Made by a program: the position numbers and the translations under genes | Notes under the pieces: model-generated | Told to the model about the DNA's origin: nothing | Database searches by the model: none | Seen by the model: only the letters and a program-made list of their open reading frames with translations | In this document: positions 27,001-34,968 of the stretch, piece by piece | Layout: every line of letters begins with the position of its first letter | How positions within the stretch are numbered: position 1 is the first letter of the stretch | Assembly (NCBI RefSeq): GCF_000224145.3 | Contig: NW_004190416.2 | Location: 420,415-484,414, forward strand | Source of the DNA: Ciona intestinalis | Lineage: Eukaryota > Chordata > Ascidiacea > Phlebobranchia > Cionidae | Reading direction: 5' to 3' | Length of the DNA stretch: 64,000 nt

Positions 27001-30000
27001 ACGAACAATACTTTAATATTTTAACCAACAGACCCGAGATGGAGGTTCTACCACACGAAGATAAAATATCAATTCTACATCAGACTCGTTACGTTGGCAT
27101 TGTTGTACCAAGTGACTTTAATAAGTTTATGAAGGTTTGTATTGTGTGTGTGGTTGGTTTGTCGGTTGCTGCAATTTACATTTTGTTGTTAGTTTTGCCT
27201 TTAACCATAAAAAAAATGAAAAAAATTTAAAAACACGAAAAAAGTTCAAGTACTATTTTGTACAAAATATAGACTTAGGTATGCTGTAGTTCTGGTTCTA
27301 ATACTGTGATAATTGCTCAAGTTTTGGTTGTTTTTAACCTCAAATACAATAAAAGCAATACAAAGTTAATTTAATTTCTTACAAAATATGAACTTTAATC
27401 TGCTGTATTATTTGGTTCTAGTATGTTCATTGTTTTACCAACAGAGAGTTGATTTGGACAAAGAAGAATCAAAGGAAACAAAACCTTCATTGGTTGCATT
27501 ATATGAAGATATGATGGATAAGGATCAAGGTGGGAGTGTGTTTGATGTGTATGGTGTTTTATGAGTGTGTGGTATGAGGTGATAACAGTGCTAACTATTG
27601 GTTGTATAATTTGATAAACCACCTCATGCAATGTTATGGAGAGTTGTGTGTGTGTTGTATGTGTTTATGGTGGTTGAGAACTAGGTTGTATTGGTAAAGC
27701 ACATCATGTCAATGTATAGGGTACTGAGCACTCCAAATTTTTTGGGTATTTTTAACATTAAGTTGAAAGTTTTACAAAAAAATTCCATTGGTCTTGTGGT
27801 ATTGAAAAAAACTTGTCTAAGGCAGTTTTAGCTCTTATTCATGCAAAAAATTGAAACTTATTGTATGGCCAATTAGATGACCATTACAGTGCTAAATGTT
27901 CATGATTTTTAACTTTAACCAATAAAATTACCCTCACCCCTCAATGTAACCCCATTTTCACCCATGTAGACCCTGGGGAAACCCCTACGAAGCCCACCCG
28001 GTCATAAATTTCGGGGTTTAGGTGGTTATGGTTCAGCGCACACAGCGCTTATGATGAAACAAACAAAGTCAGTTCGTAGCAACCAATCAGAAGCCTCGTT
28101 TGCTCGAACACCAGACAGCCTTCTCAGCGAATCAAGTGATCTGTGTTATATTGGTGAGCATAGATATCATATATGATTCATTGAGATGTTAATAGTCATG
28201 TTTTCTTAAACTGTGAGAAACACAAAGTGATTGGGGGCTTGCATTGTAACCGAAAGATACTCGATTCGATGCTGATACCACTGATGCTGCGGACTAGCAG
28301 GCCCCCCTGACTTCAAATCAGAGATTTGTGTTCAATGCCTAATGTAGGCACGAGGTGTATGAAACAGAACACCCGTGGTACAACCGACTATTGTTGTCCC
28401 GCCGTGCGAGGATGAATAAGTTACATTTAACCATGGAATTAGGCCTTAGAGCAATGGTATAATGTAAGTGATAGAAGCTGTGAGGATAAATAAGTTACAT
28501 TAATTCACATAAAGGAGGACAAGCAGTAGATCCTGACAGCGAAGAATTTGTTCAACTTTTCCACGAAGAGATCATTCAACTTGTGACTAACCTTGGAAGT
28601 TCTGTTGGGATAAAAGCTCATGAGACTGCACTACTACTGTGAGTTTATTGTTTCTATTAATGTATGTTTAATGTTGTTTTTATAAGTCAAAATAAAAAAT
28701 GGCATATCATTTTATTTTTGTGGCTGCCGATTACCTAAAGTTCTTTTGGCTGTTTTTGTAAAAGTTTTAAAAATTAGGATGTTTGGATAACACTTGTAAA
28801 AAACATGTAGGGAAAAAGCCTAGAACCGCTGTATTATTAAGAACCAATGGTATATAGTATAGAGTAAGTTGTGCATCTAATATCTATGTATATTGTTAAG
28901 AGGTATTAAAGGTATAAGCTTTGACTTCCACTATATATGGGTGAGGTTCTGTAGTGTGGCTTATCAGGGCCCAGGGGACTTGGGTAGGGCAGAGTTGGCC
29001 CATTACCCCAACATTGAATTATATGTACATTCTATTCTATATGACTGAGATCCTACAGTAAGGCATGCCAGGGTGCATAGAATTTAGGTTAAAGTCCGTC
29101 CATTACCCCAACTTTGGTTTGGACTTGAGTAATAATTGATGATTGAAGTAAAATTAACATTTTTAAGTAAAGGATTCTACTTGATGTATTATGTGTTAAT
29201 ATTTGTCAACATTTGTTCAGCTGTTGTTGTTATTTAAACTAATGGTGCGGAAACTTTGTCAATATTATGTTTCTTGGGTAAACAAACAAACAGAACCAAA
29301 GTAATTTATCAATTGTTAACATTATTAACTTTGTTGACTTATTATTGTTGGTTGAGAAACTTGCTTTTAATTTATTTTTTCTCAATTTTAAACGCATTTA
29401 GGACCTAGAATGTAGGTTTAATGCTTTATTACCCTAACACCCAGGGTGTTACCATCTAGACCCCACTGAGGCAGTTTATAATCAGGTAGAGGGTAGACAG
29501 TCCACAGACAGGTTTATAGTGAAGCACACTTGGAACCTAGAGCTAAAATGTTGTAATGTGAATACATATTCCATATGTAACAAAGGGGTTTTGTTTAATA
29601 ATCACAAAGTTACATACGTGGTAACTTGTAAGCGTGCTTGAGTTGTATGGAACAGAACACCCGTGTTATATTGACTGTCATTGCCCGCCACGCAAAGATA
29701 AATATGTTACATTCCTTCTCTTTCTTCACCAGAATGAAAGAGAAAAGATTTGAAGTTTTTGACTCCCTGTCATTATACAACCACGTGGTGGGGCTAATGA
29801 GCGAATACAGCTTCAGGTTAAGCACGCGACGATTCGTTCAGGAATTATTTCAAGATGTTCCTTTTACTGAGGTTGGTGGTGTGGCATGTTTTCTAGATTT
29901 TTGTTATTACCAAGTGTATTATAAGTGTTAATATGCCATACATGGTGTATTTATATTTATACTCCGAATGCTGTAAGCTATGCTATGTTTTTACTTTGGA

Positions 30001-30421
30001 ATTTAGAACAGTTTTGGTTTTTTAAGTGCATTGATATCACTGTACTGGTGTGTCTTACACCTCATGCTCACTGTCGAGTTATAACATGGGTGTTTCCTTA
30101 TACACCAGACACACATGGTGTATTCATACACCTCATGCTGACTGTCGAGTTATAACATGGGTGTCTTCTCATACACCAGACACACATGGTGTATTCATAC
30201 ACCTCATGCTCACTGTCGAGTTATAACATAGGTGTCTTCTTATACACCAGACACACATGGTGTTCATATACCTCATGCTCACTGTCGAGTTATAACATGG
30301 GTGTCTTATAATACACCAGACACACATGGTGTATTCATGTATCTATAATATAATATTACCATCAATTTTGTCTCCCTAGGTTTATGAAGATGCCAAAAAT
30401 GCTTTGAAATCCATTCAGTGA
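10309..30421 (+). CDS. rictor: RICTOR, mTOR complex 2 scaffold subunit
   Basis: About 34 exons encode roughly 1,750 residues, against 1,708 in human RICTOR. RICTOR is the large helical-repeat subunit that, with mSIN1, defines mTORC2. The complex phosphorylates AGC kinases such as AKT, and RICTOR blocks rapamycin-FKBP12 access to mTOR. Collinear matches to the human protein run the whole length: ERKLGHLNN, EVKEVRAAGVRAYRYLI, NEVERIQAIRLVRK, LLHLGDRGSLL, LPAHLYGELCKHEKGAKLLE, IKGTCVYCLS and RRFVQELFQDV. The 5' end is uncertain. An ATG at 10309 lies in frame, 36 bases after an in-frame TAG. A good acceptor (TTTTCATTAG) at 10354 would instead accept an upstream exon ending in phase 1. The exon 30-to-31 join does not keep frame as drawn. 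Exons are listed in the four block entries. Confidence 0.97.
13417..13505 (+). mobile_element. Repeat A element
   Basis: Single direct unit in RICTOR intron 5, with several CpG-to-TpG/CpA type changes. Confidence 0.7.
14283..14512 (+). mobile_element. Repeat A, two degenerate pieces
   Basis: One degraded unit at about 14283-14372 and a right-half fragment at 14440-14512, just upstream of RICTOR exon 7. Confidence 0.55.
16024..16128 (+). mobile_element. Repeat A element
   Basis: Well-preserved direct unit in RICTOR intron 8. It ends AAGTTACATTCATTCATTCC, so it carries a short ATTC run. Confidence 0.75.
18322..22752 (+). CDS. rictor: RICTOR exons 13-21: central block
   Basis: Exons: 18322-18530, 18839-18950, 19277-19419, 19749-19875, 20164-20328, 20774-20919, 21399-21518, 21802-22054 and 22570-22752. 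They encode about residues 542-1027, covering the RICTOR_M, RasGEF_N-like and RICTOR_V regions. Matches include EKEDWDWGSL, RRLIYFYLPSSKL, DYYLILGSLSGHRHG, NNARAVLSKVL, SRLYATGFLRVLLR, EAIDILHEACYDK, VFLPAHLYGEL and GALPIISKLA. Every exon is in phase with the next. The single N at 20341 lies in intron 17, not in an exon. Confidence 0.95.
18600..18785. repeat. Repeat C, about two reverse units
   Basis: Contains TTAGGCCAGAGTTGGCCCAT and CATATGGGTGAGGTCCTAC-like sequence in RICTOR intron 13. Confidence 0.7.
18995..19145 (+). repeat. Repeat D, dispersed copy
   Basis: Contains TTCATACACCTCATGCTTGC and TAACATGGGTGTTTTCTTGG. It is a degenerate copy or two of the unit tandemly amplified at 30050-30345; a further partial copy lies near 16500-16565. 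Confidence 0.6.
19915..20000. repeat. Repeat C fragment
   Basis: Fragment around ATCTCACCAATATAGAATAG in RICTOR intron 16. A similar fragment lies at about 19640-19700. Confidence 0.5.
20430..20590. repeat. Repeat C, degenerate
   Basis: GGGCCAACTCCGGCCTAAAT and GGTCTAACTCTAGCCTAAAT mark two decayed units in RICTOR intron 17. Confidence 0.55.
22207..22391 (+). mobile_element. Repeat A, two tandem units
   Basis: Two direct units in RICTOR intron 20. The second is well preserved. Confidence 0.75.
23085..23470. repeat. 131-bp tandem repeat, about three units (repeat C variant)
   Basis: The unit contains GGTGAGGTCTTTAGTGAGAC, ACACCTGAGACCTGGGGTGT, CCCAACACCCAGGGTGCTAC and CTAGACCCCACTGAGGCAGT. 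The start of TCTATTCTAT recurs at 23210 and 23341, giving the 131-bp period. Units 2 and 3 are nearly identical, which indicates recent expansion. The array sits in RICTOR intron 21, immediately before exon 22. Confidence 0.85.
23526..27529 (+). CDS. rictor: RICTOR exons 22-30: disordered, Ser/Thr-rich region
   Basis: Exons: 23526-23689, 24107-24231, 24481-24588, 24755-24925, 25146-25198, 25483-26296, 26691-26739, 27032-27134 and 27445-27529 (end uncertain). They give about residues 1028-1584. This region is poorly conserved and corresponds to the phosphorylated, largely disordered part of vertebrate RICTOR. Exon 27 alone gives 271 residues rich in Ser, Thr, Asp and His. Islands that recall the human protein are RSRSLPDMLE and SQDSGIVDSTSPSR (exon 27), and RYVGIVVPSDFNKFMK (exon 29), which matches the human segment beginning DDYIGLALPVDINDIF. 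No clear counterpart of the human Thr1135 site was recognised. Confidence 0.85.
23808..24052 (+). mobile_element. Repeat A, three tandem units
   Basis: Three direct units in RICTOR intron 22, the last about 55 bp before exon 23. Units share AACAGATCACCCGTGTT in place of the usual AACAGAACACCCGTGTT, so they arose from one another by tandem duplication. Confidence 0.8.
25293..25393 (+). mobile_element. Repeat A element
   Basis: Single direct unit in RICTOR intron 26, ending in GCGTGGATAATTAAGTTTAA. Confidence 0.75.
27970..30421 (+). CDS. rictor: RICTOR exons 31-34: C-terminal domain
   Basis: Exons: 27970-28153, 28515 (or 28518)-28638, 29733-29871 and 30380-30421, ending in TGA at 30419. Exon 32 (HEEIIQLVTNLGSSVGIKAHETALL) aligns with human RKEVLRLVINLSSSVSTKCHETGLL. 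Exon 33 ends RRFVQELFQDVPFTE, against human RRFIQELFQDVQF. The protein stops soon after, as in human. Exon 31 is open only in the frame that needs a phase-0 entry. The zinc-coordinating cysteines of the human domain are not seen here (see findings). Confidence 0.93.
28344..28430 (+). mobile_element. Repeat A, truncated at the left
   Basis: Starts at GGCACGAGGTGTATGAAACA and runs to GAGGATGAATAAGTTACATT, in RICTOR intron 31. Confidence 0.7.
28935..29120. repeat. Repeat C, two reverse units
   Basis: GGGCAGAGTTGGCCCATTAC and a second decayed unit in RICTOR intron 32. A related fragment at 29395-29545 carries CACCCAGGGTGTTACCATCT, shared with the 131-bp array in intron 21. Confidence 0.65.
29606..29714 (+). 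mobile_element. Repeat A element
   Basis: Direct unit ending about 20 bp before the acceptor of RICTOR exon 33, so it borders the branch-point region. Confidence 0.75.
30050..30345 (+). repeat. 71-bp minisatellite in the last RICTOR intron (repeat D)
   Basis: CACCTCATG recurs at 30058, 30129 and 30200, and a variant near 30269, giving periods of 71, 71 and 69 bp. Each unit contains CTCACTGTCGAGTTATAACA and ACACCAGACACACATGGTGT. About four units, ending some 35 bp before exon 34. Confidence 0.9.
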
Positions 30422-30627
30422 AATCTCCCTCTCACTTTTCCTCTTTCTTTTCTCTTCTATTCTCTTTTTCTCCGAGGAACTCCAACTGTTAGATGCAGTA
30501 CGCTGGCGTGTCGTCCATTTGTGAAAGAAGCGTCAACAATCTTATTTATTACGTCACAGTGCAATGTATTGTTGAATCGTGCTACGTCATTACATGCCCT
30601 TATAATAGAGCCATGTACACTCAAAAT

Positions 30628-30633
30628 AATAAA
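30628..30633 (+). promoter_or_regulatory. Probable RICTOR polyadenylation signal
   Basis: AATAAA about 207 bases after the RICTOR stop codon; the first canonical signal found downstream. Confidence 0.55.
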
Positions 30634-30914
30634 CGTTTTATTAAAGATCAAATCAGCGACTTGTTAAACGTTACACAGTACTTAATTTGCCATGGCGAAT
30701 CGAAAATTTATGTTGAAATTAAGCGGTCTAGAAACGGCTGCAGTTAATATCCTTGCGTGCCACACATGGAGAATTTATTAAGCTTTAAATTGAACGTCAA
30801 TAACCCTCGAAATTCGTGTCTGACGTATGCGGTAATCACTACAGGAGTATATAAAAGTCGGTGGCAAATGCCGCCGCACCTAAATGTTGTTTTGTTTTGA
30901 GTGGCATTTTTTGC

Positions 30915-31115
30915 ATATATACCAGGGTGGGTAAGATGGTCCATGTTTTCATTCTCCTTTATCGTCCCATTTGTTAGTAAACAAAGAATATTTTTACAGA
31001 ATTATTAAACCGTATCCTCATGACTTTAAAAAAACGTTGTTAGTTGTTAAAAACACGATCAGGAAATATGGTATTTATGTGCTAACGGTATCCATCTTAT
31101 CCCCCGTTATTTTAT
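30915..31115. mobile_element. Repeat B MITE
   Basis: Begins CAGGGTGGGTAAGATGGTCC, includes GTAAACAAAGAATATTTTTA and ends at ATCTTATCCCCC. Confidence 0.7.
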
Positions 31116-31425
31116 ATATGCGAACCGTTAAGAGTTATAATTCTAGTACGCAGCATTCCAGAAAGCATAGTAAGTTTCACCGTTAGAATCACACGGTGTT
31201 TTACAAAATATAATATTTCTCCTAAACTAAGTTTATAATTAATGGGATTAGAAAACCTTATTTGGTTCAATCTGCCCAACCCAATACAAACATGCGGGAA
31301 ACAAGTTTTATATACACTGCATACGTCATACATAACTCGCTGGGGCCGTGCCAACTCTGGCTTAAATCCCAGCGAACCCCCTGCGGTTGTAAGACCTCAC
31401 CCATATAGAATAGAAGGCAGAGTCA

Positions 31426-31621
31426 TATGGTAGGGTGGGGAAAATGGGACACCTTTAGCACAAAATATATAAATATCCTGGTCGTGTTTTAAACAAATAA
31501 CAATGGTCTACGAAAGTCGCGAGGACAAGGTTTTATAATTCTTTAAATGTTCTTTGTTTACTACCAAAATGTACGAGAAAATAGAATGAAAAGGTGTCCC
31601 ATCTTCCCCCACCCTACTATA
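31426..31621. mobile_element. Repeat B MITE, complete
   Basis: Both termini are well kept (GGTAGGGTGGGGAAAATGGG and CACCCTACTATA). A repeat C fragment (31335-31420) abuts its left side. Confidence 0.85.
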
Positions 31622-32058
31622 TTATAGAAGTTGTGCAACAAATTAAACGGGTTTAGCAGCCAAGAGTTTTAAAGATTACTTTTACTCAAATTATTTTACC
31701 TCTTGGATGTTTTTAACGACTGTAGTTTTGCTGCAAACTCCTTTCTCTTTGTTGTTTTTTATTAGTTTGAACTTCGTTTTCGAATTTAAAGCGATAAACA
31801 AAATTAGTCTTACAAATTACGTATCTTTAAATACGATGACGACAAAGTAAACAGTGTAACAAATAACAACCATATCCGCTTATTCCAGTATATACCAATT
31901 AAGACTTAACCACTAATACGTTATGGGTGAAAACATATTTACTTTGAATGCTAGTAAACAGGATATAAGACGAGTTCAGATTCCATTTAATTTTGCTTAG
32001 AATGTAACACTGATGGGGGTTTTAGTTTTAAACCTAAAAAATAAGACAATTGTGTCAT

Positions 32059-32252
32059 ATATAGTATGTTGGGGTAAAGTGGGACACTTTTGTTTTTGTC
32101 GTTTCATTTAGTATTAAACAAAGATTATTTACAGAAATACGTAACCGTATATCCTCACGACTCTAAAGAAGGGTGTTCATTGTTAAAAACACGATTCGGA
32201 AATGTGGGACATTATGTGCTAACGGTATCCCATCTTACCCCACCCTACTATA
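32059..32252. mobile_element. Repeat B MITE, complete
   Basis: Runs from ATAGTATGTTGGGGTAAAGT to CTTACCCCACCCTACTATA. Confidence 0.8.
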
Positions 32253-33371
32253 CGTGCTGTTATGTTTGTATTTAAACCATCCATAAAACCCCGTATGTTA
32301 TTGCACCTGCGATATAAGATATAAAGCGAGTTATACTACGAGGCATACATAGGCGCAAATTTTAATCAAATGAGAATTTGCCTGCGTTGAATTTAATTTG
32401 CTGCTAAAACCGCTAAAGCGGTGTAAACCATAATAAACAGGGCAATGGCCTTCAGCGAGGTACGAGGAAAGTTAATTATGTTTCAAAATTAATTTGCTTT
32501 TGAGTCTGGAATGTAATACCTCAAAAGAATTTACCAGGTTTTGAAGTGTATGATATTTTAATAGACCTTTTCCTAGTAATCGCAACATAAATATATGTTT
32601 CACATTTACTGGATGATGGTTTAACGTTGTCTCGTTAAATCGTGTGTGGTAACGCCAGGGAATAGGTTTATGCTACAGGCGACTAATATAAGTAAATAGG
32701 AATTAACTTTTAGCCAGTGACGTTAAAATGTAGGGAGGCAAGCAGGCATAAAGGGTGACATTGTGTTTGTTAACGGCAAATGCGAATTTATTAAATATGT
32801 TTGCTATGGAAGTGTGAAAACGGGTAAACAATTATGTCGACTGTCTTGTTTTAAAATATGGCTTGTATACATGCTAATCATAAGTGTTTTATAACATAAG
32901 TTTCTTTTAGCGATAATACGCGTCTCTTTGAGCATTATTATGATACCTTCATAGCTGTAACTGAGACAAACAAAAGTCGCGGTAAAAATATTTATAGGTG
33001 AACACAAAAAAAGTGCGAAGATTTATATTTCTCTGTGCTTAAACATATGAATTGTTTATATAATCTTATCTGTTATAACGTATGTAAATTCTAATGTTTC
33101 CTTGCATCATTTTGTTAACTGTGTTATGACTGTTAAAAGTTATTGTGTCATGCTTAAGAAAGGCAGGAAAATAGCTCAAAATTAATCTAGCTTTACTTAA
33201 AGCGAGGCGCGCGTCTCGTCTTGGTTAATTACGAAACCAACTAATTGGGCGGCGAACCACCTCCGTTCGCTGCCACCAGCCAACCATAAACAATCAACCG
33301 CCTACGCCTTAAGCTCTCGGTGTCGGGATATATTCGTTCCCATCGTTAAATTTGGACCGGGTGAAACAAAT

Positions 33372-33563
33372 ATTTAGTAGTGGGGGGAAGACGGAACACC
33401 CTTAGCACATAATGTCCAAATATTCTGATCGTGTTTTAAACAATTAACAACGGTCTAAAGGAGTCGTGAAGATACGATTTTATAATTCTTTAAATGTTCT
33501 TTGTTGACAAATGGGACGAGTAATCAAAATGAAAGGGTGTCCCATCCTCCCCCATTTTACTTT
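33372..33563. mobile_element. Repeat B MITE
   Basis: Runs from TTTAGTAGTGGGGGGAAGAC to CCCCCATTTTACTTTA, ending about 10 bp before the NRF1-like palindrome. Confidence 0.75.
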
Positions 33564-33573
33564 ATTTGTATAT

Positions 33574-33587
33574 TTGCGCATGCGCAA
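33574..33587. promoter_or_regulatory. NRF1-like palindrome
   Basis: TTGCGCATGCGCAA is a perfect 14-bp palindrome containing the NRF1 consensus TGCGCATGCGCA. It lies in a locally CpG-rich segment, so it may mark a promoter. Which transcript it would drive is not evident. Confidence 0.5.
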
Positions 33588-34968
33588 CAGCGCTCGGTCC
33601 AAATTCAACGGCCGGAACAAATATATCGCGACACCAGGCACAAAACAAACCAGCGGTTTCTTCGCGAAATGCCGCCTTTTTCTCAACGTGTTGCTTCACT
33701 CGTTCATTCAATCATTCATAGTTTAGACAGGAGCTAACGTGCTGTGTTGTCAGTTGTAGTGTGGTTTCACTATTTAATGTAGCTTTGCTGTATTGCGGTA
33801 TATTATTGTAAACATTTGTAGTAATGGCTTTTAATATTCTTAAAGTTTTAATAAGGTGTCGAAATGGCCGTTTCTCATGTTAAAGTTATTCACTTCTTAA
33901 TTAACAATAGACCTACAGTAGAATATGGCAGTTTCTGACGAGATCTCGCGTATGCTTAAAAGTCAAAGATATAGCCTGTTCGTAAAACATCTTTTACAAG
34001 CGTCGTTATATTGTCATCCACATTTTAACAGATTTTTTCTTACTTTAATTTTGACAATTTGGAAAAAATCACAGTCGTTAAAACGCGCTATGGAAAATAT
34101 TGTATAGGAAAAGAAAGTGTGGGAAAGAGCGCCAGTTAAACAGCGAGGCTGTTCAACCTGATTTACTGTAAGCTTATAAAGACACGAAACAAATTATAGC
34201 GAAAAAGTAACTTAAGCTTTGTAAACACATTAGAGTTTGGTAACTGCCATTGATTACATACAGCATGAATATTAATAATGTGCTAATATTCAAACCTAAT
34301 AATACGTTGTACAACTAATACTGAACTAAAGCAAGCGCTCATGTGACGAGTCTATGGTCGAATTCCGAGGTTTCGATTTATTTTGGGTTGAAATCTTTGT
34401 TTATAAAGTTCCTTCGGGCGTGAGTGTGTATTTCAGCGTATCGAATTTTGACACGATTTAGACGCAGGTCATTCAGAGGGCAATAGGTCACTACGGGGCA
34501 ATAAAATCCCACAGTCCTGAATGGGCGGCGATTTGAATTGAGCATTTGTGAACAGATTATATATAACTATATGTAAAAAATGCTATAAAGTCGTATTGTA
34601 AATCTAAACAAAATGTGTTTCCGAAATTTGTCAATTGCGATAAGTATAAAATATATAAAGTGCCGGATGCCGTATATGTTTGTATATAACTTGTTAGTTT
34701 GTAGATTTGAAATGGCGCAACGCATTTTGCATTTAAACAACCGAAATGTCGTTTTTTTACCAAAGAGGCCGTGAACGCTTACAGCAAGCAACTCGACAGC
34801 GAGCATCAGGTATTGCATTGTTTGGAGGCTGCAAATTCGATATGGTTCGATACGTGTACTAGATAACGCTGTAGGTAGATAACATCATGTTGACGCTTGC
34901 ACAAGATATTCATCTTACCCTGTATTCATAGGATTTAAACTTCGTAATCTAAGATATAGCGCTGAGAT

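Larger units (their letters stand above)
30634..34968. other. Intergenic region between RICTOR and TIKI copy 1
   Basis: Mostly repeat B elements and AT-rich DNA. The segment around 33574-33740 is richer in CpG, holds an NRF1-like palindrome, and may be a promoter or leader exon. A 60-residue open frame at 33925-34107 begins MAVSDEISRMLKSQRYS. It has no recognised homology and could be chance. Confidence 0.5.

Noticed and set aside
33480..33737. Overlapping frames on both strands near the NRF1-like site
   Set aside because: They run into a repeat B element, and composition alone explains them.
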